A stretch of 64,000 nucleotides of DNA from Daphnia pulex (taxonomy: Eukaryota; Arthropoda; Branchiopoda; Diplostraca; Daphniidae): contig NC_060026.1 of NCBI RefSeq assembly GCF_021134715.1, positions 13,693,001-13,757,000 on the forward strand. Direction: 5' to 3'. A program made the position numbers and the translations under genes. Below are positions 1 to 13,800 of this stretch, one piece after another (within the stretch, counting starts at the first letter, position 1; every line of letters starts with the position of its first letter). A model generated the notes under the pieces. It worked only from the letters and a program-made list of their open reading frames with translations, ran no database searches and was not told the origin of the DNA.

Positions 1-3000
1 AAAAATTATTTTTTGGTAGAAAAGATAAAAAAATTCTGTGCTACACATATGTGGGCTGTAGGAAAAAAAAAGGTGCTATAATAAAAAAAGATATAAATGA
101 CCACTGGTTTTTTTCGAAAAAATATAAAAATTAGATTTAAAAAAGTTTAGTTGAGAAAAACAAAATTAGATTTAGACAATACGGTAATGTGGAATTGATG
201 AAATGTTCATTCGCCGCCGCTCGACTAGAGCCAACAAATGAATTATGGCCGAAAAGTCACGCACTCTGCTTCAATAGGAACATTGGAGTTGGGGTGGATT
301 AGAGAAATGTATTTCTGCGGGTCCAGCGCTTTTTTCTCTCTCTATCCCGCCCGGTTTGAGCTTGGCCGCTGCAGCCGCTTCTGTGCTCGGCAGAGAGAAA
401 AAGTGGGCGGCATTGGGTAAAAATATATCTACATCTAGGTTGGCTGAGTTAGTCCAAGCGCATACAAGAGACCCACCACCACCACCCCCTTTCTCCCGAA
501 TGAGACACACAAGAGCCACGTGACCCGACAGAGCGCGTCTCTCTCTACCACCACCAGAAACTTTTTTAGGATTTTTTACTTTTTTGAACGGATAGATGTA
601 CTATTTTTATTCTTCCATTTTATTTCATTTTATTTTTCTAAAGGCAACGGTGGGTACACCCCGTGTGCCGCGGTCTAACAATTGCGTTCAACCGGAATGA
701 ACATCGAACATTGCACAAATGCCTATAATTACATACAGACCACGGCGGGCGGACGGACTGGGAGAGAGAAAAGCTCCCGGCTTCTCTATCTTGGAAAAAA
801 GAATAAAAATATATCTTTCCTAGCTCGATCGTGTGTATTTACAATATTTATTTTCCTTTTTTTCTTTGTCCTATAAAATGTTTTGGCTGCTGTATTTACT
901 TTTAAATAAATTTAGATTTATTTGGCGGAATACTTTTTATTTTGCTGGCCATCGATTTTTTTCGTGTTCCCGTTTTATGTATTCGGGTACTTGCGTGAAG
1001 AAAAGAGAAGAAAGGAAACTGTGAACCAAGTCGAGATGTTCTTGTTCGAGAGCTTTTGTTGTCGTCAAAGTCAATCAACGACGCCATTGAAACGAATAGA
1101 ATAAGAAAGAACTTGAATCAAAATCGATAAAATTCATTTTTTTCTGGGGGTTTGAATTTAGCGCCTCGATTGGAACTAAAGCGAATGAATCATCGTGTGA
1201 TTTGTGTATGTGTGTGTGGGATATAAACGTAGAAATAAAAAACCGCAAAACAAGAAATTAAAATACTTTGGGAATGACGTAATCCATCATCTTTCACTCA
1301 TCGCATTGACACATCCTTTTAGAAACCCCCCAAAAAATTACCGGGAATTTTGAATTTGTTTCAAAAAATTATTTGCGCAAATTTTTTCAATTTTTTTTCT
1401 TCTAAATAATATTTAAAAAAAATTAAAATTTTTTTTTTTTTTTTAAAGAATATTTTCTAGTTGCGTGTCGGAGTAGCATTGGGAATAAAAGAAAGAGGGG
1501 GGACCGGAGCGGAGCTATCCGAGTTGTTTTTTTTTCTTCTTTCTTTCTGTTTGGTTTGGTCATAAATCCGACCACTGGGCCTTGTTTCTTTTTTTCCATT
1601 TCTTCGTGCATGACCACACGGTGGTTCTTTTTTCTTAACTTGGGAGAGGAAAAAGAGAAGGAGGGAATGGAGTCCAAGGAAACAACCAGAAGAAGGCGGT
1701 AGCCAGAAGGTATGTTGTTGTTGTTGTTCTCTCTCTCTGCTGTGTGTGTGTGTGCCTTATATATACATGAAATACAGCTTTTGTGTGCCTGGCAGCGTTG
1801 CTGCTGTTTTCTGTCCTATTTTTTTTTCATTTCTAAAAAAAAAATTTTATGTCAGAACTTTGCAACCCTCTTTCCTGTTTCTTGATTTCTTTTCTTCTTT
1901 TTCATTTTTTAAAAAATTTATTTTTATTTATTTTTTTTTAGCTTTTTCCTATTCTTTTCATCCCTCCTTCTTCGTTCGTGCTGCTCCATCATGTCGGACA
2001 AGTCGCTTCCTCTCTCTCTCGTTCCCCCCTTTTATTCTTTTTCCTATCCGTTGCAAAGAAAATATCACGCAGCCCTGGCTGGTTCAATTCGATTCAATTT
2101 CAAGTCAAAAATGGCCATCGATTGACCCCGATGAAATTCACGAACTTGCTTACTCCGCCCTTTTTCACGGCCGGTATAGGAATAAGGTCAGAAGAAAAAA
2201 TATAAATCAGAAAGGGAAAAAAAAGACTAGGCCGGACAATAGACCGGATTTTCCGCCACTTTGCGACACCTTCTCGACACTTCTCGGTTTCTTTTTAAAG
2301 AGTGTTGGACACTTGATTCATTCATCATACAGTACAGCTAAGATGTCCAGCACTCTACAGACCAGCTTGTTGCTGCCGGACCTATTAGAGCTGGACAATA
2401 GTTGACGGGTGACTGGACTATATATTGTTGCTACTGCTGCTGGTGGTAGGGGGGAAATAATATTTTGTCAAGTTAATGGCTCTTAATTCTTCTTTAGACT
2501 GACGGAGAGGGGGTGGGCCATTGATCGGTCGACACACACACACGTGTGGAAAAAAGTCAAGCGACACGTTCCCATTCATCAGGCAGCACTTAGCCGGACA
2601 CATCCGACTGGGAAATTGGCGAGACTTTCTCATTCTCTCCTCACTTGTATCGACAGCAGTTGATAGGCCCAGCAAAGTGGCGAAATTGACTTTTGCGGTA
2701 GCGAAGCGGCGGGAAAAATAAAAAATTCAAATGATGATAGTCATTTGAATCCATCTTTTTTTTTATTATATTGACAACTCAACAAAACACTGTGCACACA
2801 CAATGTTGTTGTTTTTTATTCGTCCACCTGCGGTTTTACACCATCAGCCGCAATCTGAACAATTTTTTTGATTATTTGCTTCACGATCGATGGGTACATC
2901 ACGGGCGATCGTTACGATCGTTTGAGCATCCCGATGTCATTACCAGATTACACGGCCCCGCGAACACACGTATGTCCGATTTTCCCGCGCCGTTTCAAAA

Positions 3001-4900
3001 CGATCGAATCAATCGACCGAACGGCGCCAAATTTGAAATTCTTTTTGAAAAAAAAAAATATTTGCGCAGGAAAAACAACAAAAAAAAAGAAACGGTGAAA
3101 ATAATAACGTGAATTATTATTAGACGATTCAATGTAGTGTGAAAAGAAAAAAAAAGGAGCTAATGCGCTGCTGACCGCAACTGAAGATTCGCCCAATAAA
3201 ACACAAAATAGTCGGCCCGGCAATATATAGTGTCTAGGGTTTTCTTGTTTTCTATATATCCGACGACGACCCCATTCATGTCCGTTCAACTCGGCAAAAC
3301 GACACGCCTATTAACATTTTCTAAAATAACAAAAACTTGAATGAAACCAAAAAAAAAAAGCCCAAAAATTCTATCGACCTTCGTATTTTCCTACCCTTTT
3401 GTCTTTGAGGCATTTCCCCCCTCACTCAGTCAAACTTTTGAATTGTTTCATTCACATTTTCGTTTTTATTATTTGCCTTTCGCTGGCGATATGTCATGAT
3501 CGTCATCATCATATAAAAACTAAACCATAAAATGGTCGGATTTTTCTTTCTAGACCTTTTCGGACCCCATTCGCCGCCTTTTTGGTCATCGTGAGACTCC
3601 GGTCAAACATTTTCCACACCGGGTTCTCTATTTGAATTGTCTATCTCTTTTTTGACATTTCCCCTTCACCCGGTAAAAAAAGAAAAAGAAGATGGAAGGG
3701 AGAGAGGAGGAGGAGCTTCCGGTCGTACCTGGGGTAGAATAAAATTTATTTTTATTTTTTTTTACGATGTTTGAAGGTGGTTAGCGCGCATGTCACCCGC
3801 CTTTTTGCCCACCCCTCCTACTGCACGTCGCTATAGCTCCGCCACTCATCGACGAGAGAATCGTCATCGACCGTTGACCGTCAATAAAACACACAAAGGC
3901 TACCTGCTACTTCTTCTTCTTCTTCTTTCCTGTGTACTTTTAACTTGTGTCTTTTTATTTTACTGCACAGGAGATGACCCCGCTGCCAATTGGTGGCCAT
4001 TCATTTGTTTGTTTTCGCCGACAAAAAAAAAATGTAATTATTATTTTAATGCTGGAGGCTATTTTTGCGCTGATTATATTTTTCTGTACTTTTTTGGGAT
4101 AGAAAAATGTTATTTCTATTTTTTAATGGTTGATCGGTTTGTGTAATCGTCGAGGCCCCGATGATTTTCGATGCGCGGAGGTGGTCGCGCGGTTTTGGCG
4201 CGCAATTCAAACAGCTGGAAAATTGGCAGTTTTGTTGGTTTGGCCCTTTTTTTCTCTACACGAAAGAAGAAAAAAAAAGATGCGCCCACAAGAAGAAGAA
4301 GAATACCAAAAATGTATTTTTTTTTTTCGCTGTGACGGGCTCTGACCATCTCACCACTTCCGGGGGACACACAAAACTATATACACGCCGTTTTCTCTCT
4401 CTCTCTTTATATTTTTTTTTTTTTTTGGTGAAGGGGGGGTCTACTTGTGTCGAGTCGACTTTCGAGCCTCGAAAAGAAATTATCATAATTACACGGCGGC
4501 AATTGTTTTTTTTTTTTCTTGCGGCCCGACATACACCCAAAATGTTTTTCTATATTTTCTTTTTTTTTTGTTCAAAATTTAAGTTTTTTCAAATAAATGC
4601 AGGTACTAGTTGTCCAAACAAACGAAAAAAAAAAAAAAAATTAAAAAAAAAAATTGGCGGGAAATTTGAAAATTTGATTTTAAAAATGTAAAAGAAAAGA
4701 AAATGGTCGGTCTGAACTATAGCGGTGCGCGCCTGTGTTTATCATTGTAATGACGTCTCATTACCACCGAAAGGTGTATGATAATATTATGTACATACGG
4801 GAGAAAACGGCGGTCATCAGTAGTCCCAATACAGGCGCTTATACGGGACAGTCTTAACTTATTCAGAAGAAGAAGATGTGGCCAGAGAATAACAAAAAAT

Positions 4901-4935
4901 AGAAGAAGAAGAAGAAGAAGAAGAAAGAAAGAAAG
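4901..4935. repeat. GAA / GAAA microsatellite
   Basis: About eight tandem GAA triplets run straight into three GAAA units. Shorter GAA or CTT runs occur nearby, for example around 4289-4305 and 5325-5340. Confidence 0.9.
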
Positions 4936-7858
4936 TGAATTATTCAACAGATTTCATTTGCATAGACAAGAAGCCGACTGCTGCCGACCAACCAAACAAA
5001 AGAATCGGGAAAAGACCTCAAGATTATACACAGTAGTAGTAACTGTATACTAGACACAAAATAAACTTTTAAAAAATAAAAATAAAAATATGATTTTCTT
5101 TTTCAGGTGATAAAAAATAAAAAAAAAAGAGAAATTCATCGATCGACAGCTCACAGGAGGAACTCAACGTCTCCCGCAGAGAGATATAGCTGCTCCCATG
5201 GAAGAGAAAAATGATTTGTTCCCTGGACGGTGTGGACACCATCAGGCTTCTGGCTGGCTGGCTGGCTAACAGATATCTCCCATTTCTGGCGAGAGAGAGA
5301 AACGGCCCCCGCTGATTTGTTTTCTTCTTCTTCTTCTTTTTACAGCGGCCGTTTACACACAGCAGCGGACCGCGTGCCAAAACAAACTAATCATCATCTC
5401 CTTTCTTGCCCTTCTAGACCATCACCACCACCACTACCACCACTCACACACGGGGCGATATACAATCAATCAACAGACGAAATTAGATTTGACCGCTGTC
5501 GTAATCAATTTATTAATGACGAGTTTTATAACACAATCAGCGCCACATTTTTCATTCAAATTTCGCGGTCTTTTTTTTTTTTAAAAAAAAAGTTTAATTG
5601 CTATTTAATTTCTCTATTCCAGTACATCCCCCGTAAATTTCTCTTTTGTTTTTTTCGGCTTCAAATGAAAAGGTAAAACAAAAGTTTAAAAAAATATTCG
5701 TCTTGGTAGGTCGAAAAATATTTATTTTCTCGCACGCCCGTTTCCCGGCTGCTCATTGGTCCACGACCTTAATGACACACATACAAGAAAAGAAACTCAT
5801 CAACGACTTAAAAAAAAAAGTCGGCCCGCTATTTATTTACTCCCTTTATTCAAATACATCAGCGGCGGTGAAAAGACGATCACAGGTCATTTCGAAAGAA
5901 GAAACCAAAAGTTAAAAGAAAAGAGAGGCTCTACACACGCTATATACTTAGTAAGTACAACGACATGTGAGAAACTTAATAACAATCGATCGTCCTACCT
6001 AAGGAGTAGCTCATCAACACAAATTTTCGGCAGGTAAGAAAAAATAGAAAAGAAAAATTGTCCAATTTTGATTTTGGCGGTCAAAAATTTTCAAATCAAT
6101 TTCGAGCGGGAAATTTAAAATTCGTTTTTTATTTTCATAAACGGCTGATTGTTTTCCAACTCCTTTTGTTCAGATCATCTTTGAGTCAATAGAGTTTCAA
6201 AAGAGAGAGAGAGCACTATATGTACATGGCAAAAGGTGGGACCCGCCTACTCGGCTCGATTGTCCATCAGCGAGAGAGAGGGGGAAGATGGTGGTCAAGT
6301 CGGCGGTTCATGTCACAATCTTATTGTTCAAGTCTTGTACTTAGTTTGGTACCTCTCTACTCTCTTTCCAGTCCAGAGGTTCTCCTATCTCTACTACCTA
6401 CCTGGGCCAAAAAGAGAGGAGGTGTCCTCACCTCGAGGCGTGTCGTTTCCCACGTCCGATGCTCAAAAAGTCCCAACGTCAGACGGCGGCACCGGCCCCC
6501 GCCGGCCAAAAACTTTTTTCTATTTTTTTATTTTTAGATAAGACAATCCTCCTCAAGACCAACATCTCTTCTCCCCTCTCTCACCCGTTAAACCTGGAAA
6601 AGTAGAGCTCATCATCATCTCTCCTGAGCGGCACACACACACCGGTGTACATCATGTGTGTGTGTGTGTATAAAAGGACATGAAAAAGGATTTCTTATCT
6701 TCTTTGTGGTGTTTGTATGGACCCACCTCTTTTTCTTCTGGCGGTCTTTCGCTTCTTCTACCTCTCAGACTGTGCTGGCTCCTGCTGCACATATGCAAAT
6801 GACCTATACCTTTTTTCTTTTCGCTCTTTTTTATCGACCGACCGACCCCCCCCTTCTCCTCACCACCCAAAAAGTCTCGGGCACATCACCACTAGTCTGT
6901 GCGGCGCCGCCGAGAAAAAAAAATCTTCTTCAAATTTCAACAAAATTTTATTTCATTTTATTTTTAAAAATTTACTTTCACCCAATTTCCCGCTATATAA
7001 AGTAAAGAGAGAGAATCAAAATTCAAAGATGGTAATTCGGGATAGTCTGTAATTTGGGACAATCGAATGTCTGATTTTAGAAATGGCAATAAAATGATTG
7101 AATCGAAAATCTGAATAGGTAACAGCACAAATGGCTCAATTGATTCGATCCCTTTGACATTCAATTAAATTCTTTTTTTTGATCCGCGACGATTCCAATT
7201 GAATCGACAAATAACGTCATGAAAAAATCAAATCAAATCAAAGCCACGTGATCTTTTTCTTCTTCAATCAACAAATATAAACCCACCACCACCACCCACC
7301 CCGTCGCCCAGCCGCAAAATTCTTCCGACCCCTTTTTTATCCCGGTTCGATTCAACTCTCGTTAGATCCCTGATTGTGTCTAGAACCGCACGTGCCCTCT
7401 GAAGTAATTCCCCCTAGTCCCCAACAAATTATTTTTAAATCATTTCAAAGTATTTTGGGTATATCAAATTTACTTTTTGATTAAAACAAAAATTAGTTTT
7501 AGGTATCCGATACATTTAATTCGCCAATCTAATGACACCGGGACGATTACGTCATTGTTATTACATTGTACTTTCAATCAAATAGGCGTGGCATCGACTT
7601 ATCGACAACAACACCAACACAAATTTCGTTAAATCATTTAATCGTCGTAAAATTGTCGAAATCAAAATCTCTAGAATTAGGCACCAACAATCCGATTTAA
7701 GGATAGTGATGATAAATAATTGCTAGCAATAAAACAGGCGATAGAGAAAGAGTGATACCAAGAAAGTCATCATTCATTTGTTTCTTTTTATTATTTTTGG
7801 CGCTTTTTTTAAATAAAAATAAAAAAATGAAATTCAAATTTTCTTTTATTTTTGTTGT

Positions 7859-7870
7859 GGGGGGGGGGGG
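7859..7870. repeat. Poly-G tract (12 G)
   Basis: An uninterrupted run of 12 G is followed by AATAAAATAAAA. Similar runs lie at 10455-10466 (12), 13278-13289 (12), 19199-19212 (14) and 26883-26893 (11), all as G on the plus strand. C-runs in the same region reach only 8-9. Confidence 0.9.
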
Positions 7871-9420
7871 AATAAAATAAAAACTGATGAGCGTGTTGTT
7901 TTGTTGTGTCGTTCAATTGGAATGACGAATGGCGGCCCTTGACGGCGCGTCCGTCTGTCCGTCCGTTTCGTCCGGTTGTTGGCACACACACAGCACGGGC
8001 CTTTTGATATATTAAGTATACGCTTCACGTTACTTTTCTTTCTTTCTTTTTCTCTTTTTTTCCTTTTTCCCACATGGCGATGATGATGAATCCGCAGCAG
8101 CGGAACCAATCCATCCATCCATCCTCCTCCTCCTTCAAGGAGTAGAAAACCCGAGGGAATTTTTTGTTTCATTTTTTGAAAAAAAAAAAGAAATAAACAA
8201 CAACACCCTGGGAAGTACCTGGGCTATAACAAATCCGCCTTATTGGGTGAAAGAACAAACATGAAAAAGAGTAGGAAAATTTATAAAAATATTTTTTTAG
8301 TTAGTCAAACAGATTCGGGTTATTATTATTACTGTCTGGCGGATTTCATCCCCCCACCCGAAATTAGCATCTCTTTCACTGTGTATACAAGTCTGCGCTC
8401 ACATTATGTCATCATCATTTGAATCCGTTTATCATCCGCCAACGACGACGTCCATCAATTTGCCTGATTCGGATCTATTCTAATTCTACAGTCTACACAA
8501 ATAGCCTACAACTCCAATTTTTCACGGTATCATTTCATAACGAGGTTATATTATACAGCCCCCCTCCCGTCCTTTGATGTCGTTGTCATGGCAACCGCAC
8601 AGTTCAATTAGACATAGTCAGACTCGATTAATCAAGCTGCTATTGATACACGCACAAAAATAGGCGAATCAAAAATAGAAGCTCTCTTCTTTTAATTATA
8701 AAATTATTAATAACCAAGTACATCAAAGAGCATTACGCCATTTTTACACGGTCGTCTTTATGTGTGGGGGCTGCCTTTACGCATATATACCCAGTGCACT
8801 GTTATGTGTTGTCGTTGGGCAACGGCTGCGCGATGCGCACACAACAACACACGTCATAATTTACGAGCCGTAAGGAGAGAAAGAGAGAAAGATAAAAGGG
8901 TCAGTTTGACAGAGCGATTCGACTCGCTTTTATTTTGGGCTTCCACCCCCGATGCAGCAGCTCCCCCCCCGCACTTCATGTGTAACAGTAACGCACCAGT
9001 CCACTCGACAACCAACCACATACTCAAAAGAGAACTAAACAACAAAGAAATGTTGGAAAATATAATAATAATAAAAAAAACGGAGTCAAAAATTGCAAAT
9101 AAATCCGATGGACTCGCGTTCGTCCATCGATAGACCGGCCCTTAGTAGCCGTCGATAAGATACAAACGTGAATATTTCTTTTTATTCCCAAAAGAAGAAG
9201 AAGAACTGTACGGTGCAACGATTTTCTTTGACGGTTCCGTAACGACGACGTTCACACAGACAGAGAAAAGGAGAGACAAGAGCTCAACAAGAGAAACAAC
9301 AACAACAAGGTACCGTGGCAATACATTTCCTCTTGACTTGTCATGCGCTTCATCTGACAGTTCCCCCTCCGACGAAAGAACTTGGTAAAAAAAAACGCGT
9401 GAGTCAATCATCTTTTACTT

Positions 9421-9453
9421 AAAAAAATAAAATAAAATAAAATAAAATAAAAA
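9421..9453. repeat. AAAAT pentamer microsatellite
   Basis: Tandem AAAAT units are followed by a poly-T/ATTTT stretch that makes the locus partly self-complementary. The same unit recurs at 10833-10861 with about five copies, and in shorter form at many places in the desert. Confidence 0.85.
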
Positions 9454-10832
9454 CATTTTTTATTTTATTTTTTATTCTTTTGTTTATTTCACCTGAAAGA
9501 AGATGCGAGGACCTGTATGGATATCCTGGATTTTTTTTCTATTTTCTATTTTTATTTCTATCTGGTAGATGTACAAAAAAGATATAAGACTTTGTCTTGT
9601 TCAGTTTAGGCCGGAAGACAACCGAGAGAGAGAGAGGCTCGTGACGTTCACAATCTTTGACTTGTGCCTATTGTCAACTTCTCTCTATACATATTTGGTT
9701 ATGTGTTACACAATAGTCGTCGCCCTATTGTATAACCCCTTGAAAAATAAACAAAAAATCTTTTTCTTACATAAACTGGAAATCTCTTCTTCTGTCAGCT
9801 TCCTGTTTATTCAAAAAATAACATTTTTGTTTGTATTTTCTAAACTTCCCGGTATACATTTTCTGGGCCCCCGCATCACTTTCGATGAGATTTGATTGTG
9901 TCGCCACCGCAATAAAATGAAGATACATCACAGCACGATCAATTATATATAATATCGCCCAGCTGGCTGGCTAGCTCACAGCCGATTAAATTCAAAATCA
10001 AGATAAAATAAAAAAAAGGTGGCCGAGTAGAAAGAAAAAGAAATAGACTATTTACATTGCTGCGGTTTCAATTTGTTGTAGTCGTGTGTACATATAGGCC
10101 CGATCGCCGCCGCAAAAAAAATATTATTTATAAACACCTTTTGTTTTTCGTATTATAGATATATTCAGCGGTTTTCTATTCAGACCACCTACGAATTGTG
10201 AGCCCGGCTTCTTGTGTGTGTTGTAGGCCGTCGAGTACGCGCAAGACAATCACAAGTGTGGGAATATCGCGGGGAGATTACACGATAACAATTAAACGAC
10301 AAATGTTGTTTGGATTGTCTGTTTTTTGGGCCGTCATCAGAAAAACACCAAAAAACAACTGGGAAACTTATCGAAACATTTCGACTCGTGCCGTCGTTTT
10401 CGGGCGGGATTTTTGAAAAACAAATTTTAGGCCTAGAAAATGGCCAATTGTACTGGGGGGGGGGGGAAAGGTAAAAAATAAAATAAAATATAAAAATGTA
10501 GTCGTGAATATTTATTGGCAGTGCTGTTTTAGTTTCTTTTTAAAAGCCAACAATTAAGTCGTTTAGGTTAAAAACATATACGATTATGAGCAGACATTGC
10601 GCGCGCCCAAATGTTCCGTGTTATATTCCCTCTATACGCCAGCACACACAGTGTGTGTGTGTGGGTGGTGTCTGTGATGGCTCTGTAAATTGGAATGAAT
10701 ATAACACGGTCGATATCGATGAAAAAGAATTCAAAAAGTTGTAAAAAAAACGGACGTTATGTAGAACAGCAGCGGGTAAAAAGAAAAATCTTCCCTTCAA
10801 AAAGTTGGAATCCAATAAGGAAAACGTCCAGG

Positions 10833-10861
10833 AAATAAAATAAAATAAAATAAAATAAAAT
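10833..10861. repeat. AAAAT pentamer microsatellite, second array
   Basis: About five tandem AAAAT units with the same unit as the array near 9.4 kb. Confidence 0.85.
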
Positions 10862-13800
10862 ACCAAAACTGTTTTTCTTTTCTTTCTCTTGATTTCTATC
10901 CCGTCAACTTTTGTTATATGACCAGGAAAAAAAGGAAATTCTTTTTTTTGTTCTTTTCCTGAGGAAACCACAAAATTTAACTCTGGAAAAAATAAATTTG
11001 TATTTGCACACACATGAGGATGGGGGGATGTGCGTGGGAGTTAGGCGTAGCCCACCCCAACATAAAAATAAAAGAATTTTGTTGAAAGTGACAAACGATT
11101 TGGAACGATTAACCCCTTACATCATCAAACATGCAGACGGGAAAATGAAACTAAACTAAAAAAAGGAGAGGCTTGACGTGAACAACCGAAACAGGAAACG
11201 ATAGTAACCCCCTTTCAATTCCATTCCACCCACCGTGTGTGTGTACACGGCCAAGGGTGGAAGATCACGGAAAGCTCAACTTAGATATGTATTTCTCTCT
11301 TATCTATTTTTGTTTGAATGCTAATTCCAGTCACGTGGCCTATACACACGGGGTGAAAGGCAAGGGGGGGTTTGATTCATCATGAACAAAATAAAATCTA
11401 AAATAAAAAGGGTGGAATCGGTTCCAAACAAAACGAATTCGTGCGTGATCCTATTTGCTGGGATGTACATACAGGAGGAGGGTGGAAATATAAAAACATT
11501 TCCGTTGTGTGTACAATATTCTAGCTCCTATATTTTGCGCGTGTCACTATTTCATTCCCAATTTTTTTATTTTCCATCCTCTTTACACGATAGTGAAATC
11601 GATACAACTGTAAATTCTCATTCGGGGTTGAAAAATGTTTTTCAAAAAAACCAGTAGCTCGAAAAGTAAAATCCCAGGTGTGTCTACATGAATAATTCAT
11701 GGATCGAAAGAAACTAGAAAGATATCAATCCAAGATATTCTTCTTTTTTTAAATAAAATAAAAATTTTTTATTTTATTTTTGAAAAAACGACTCCGTCAT
11801 CTTGTCCATCGTTCGATAATGATACGGTACGCTCCTCAAAAATAAAAAAAAGCCAAAAGCCAAAAAATAAAATAAAATATAAAAAGGGGGCCATTGGAAG
11901 ATATATACCCCACCACCACCACCCGCTGGGAGTTTGATGCCCGCTTCCACACAACACGAAAGAGAAGAGAAACAGCTCCTGGTCTTTCTTTTTCTTCTTC
12001 TTTCTTAGCTTCATCTGTCCCGTGTGTACATGTCTAAAAATGTATTTTTTTCTTTTTCCATCATAAGGGCTGTGCTCCTTTACCTCCATCGGGAAAAAAA
12101 AAGAAAAAAAAAAGAGTCGAGGAAAGGCAAATGCCGTCTGATTATACACCAGAAACGTCTTTCTTCCATGTAGCAGCAGGAGCAGTCTCAGAGAGAACGG
12201 GGCAATTATTTCACAATTATTCAAGTCTCTCCTTTTCTCTGTTTCTTCTCACAACAGCCACACGAAAACAGAATCTCCCAAAAAATAAAAGTCTCTTCGT
12301 TTTATTATTCCAGCAGAAATTCTATAGCCAAACATCCGCGTTCACTTTTTTCTCCAAGTTGCAGTTGCGCAAAAATTGGTTTTTGACAACTTCGATGTTA
12401 ATCAAAGCGTTGGAAATGGCGGGAACCTGAATTTTTCAAAAAATCATTCGATCAAAATCAAAGATGATAAATGAAGCGCATCAAAGTGGGGCTCCATTTC
12501 AAACAAACCAAAAAAAAACAAAATCCAAACCAAAATAGAAAAAATAAAATAAAAGTGTAAAAAATAGTTTGCGTTAGGGGCGAATCGTGCAGAAGAAATA
12601 AAAAATAAAAAAATAAAAATTCCGGACCTATTCGGGACTTGGTCCGACCCGAAAAAAAAAATCGAAAGCGGGAGCAGCGAAAAATGTAGTATAACGTGTG
12701 TTTCTTTTTTTTTTCCTCCTCCTCCTCCTTCTTCGTGTAAATAAGAAAAAGTTGCTCGAGGCGTCGGTCGGTGGGGGCACTTGTTTAATAGCAAAGACCA
12801 GCAATTTCTTTCCTCTCTCTACGCCAGAAAATAAAAGGAGGAGTCTCAGATCTTATACAAAAGGCAACAAGGAGGAGGAGAGCCAGCCAGCGACGAACGA
12901 CGACGACTTGATGTGTGTTGTGTGTGCCGGTGCTTTAGGTGGCCCTTTCCCACGGCCCGGCAGCAGCCCCGGCTACCTTCTTTTTAAGGAGCTCTACTAC
13001 ACATCTCTCTCTCTCCTATATAAAGCTCATAACCCGAATATAATATAAAAGAAAAAACCTACAACAATATCTCGGGATGATCCAAACCTTTTTCTTTCTT
13101 TTTTTAAATCTTGGCGCCAATTTTTCAAACTTGGAAAACCGGACCTCATCTTTCAAGAAGAGTCTGCGATGTTTTGAAATAAAAATTGTCCCGCGGCCAT
13201 GTATCTTATATATACTTTACATTGTACTATAACCCCCGTATACCTCCCTCCCACTCCATCTCCCGTTTTTTGGGTGAGGGGGGGGGGGGAATATAATCAT
13301 CATCATGCGCAAGAGAGAATTCAAACACGCAGAGAAACTCTTTTTTCTTCTTCGTGTCAGGACGCACTTGTCTATTCCTCCTACACCAAAAGGGCCAGCC
13401 TCCTTTTTTAAAAAAATAACTTTTCGGGTTCTTCTGCTGTCCCAGAAATTTCGATTAGCTCCGGATGAAATGGAACACACAACAACAACAGCAAGAGTCT
13501 AGAGGAAGATACGGAGGAGGCGGGTATGAATTTAGAAGAAGAAAAAAAAGCAGCGGTTGCAGCAAGAAGCCCAACCACCCAAAAATTGTGTCCAATATAA
13601 TATTTTTCTTCCCTTTTTGTTTCTTATCACGCCAACACGTGGAATTCACGCCCATGAATCGAAAGAAAAATATATTTTTTCTCCACCAAACTATTAACGA
13701 AAACACAAAAAAATAGTTAGTAGTAGTCGTCGTGTTAATAGCCTCTTTCAACCGGATGTTCATTAACGAGGTCCTGCTGGTCTAGCTACCACCCTTCACA

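Noticed and set aside
1746-2405. 219-codon open frame on the plus strand in the desert
   Set aside because: Runs of Phe, Ser, Leu and Lys come from poly-T/poly-A tracts; no domain, no splice partners, and the frame depends on homopolymer length.
4161-4691. 176-codon open frame on the plus strand
   Set aside because: Almost entirely Phe/Lys low complexity read through T- and A-runs; not protein-like.
9421-9480. Poly(A) tail of a retroposed element
   Set aside because: A-rich pentamers are followed by T-rich sequence, with no upstream element body or target duplication; it is a simple microsatellite.
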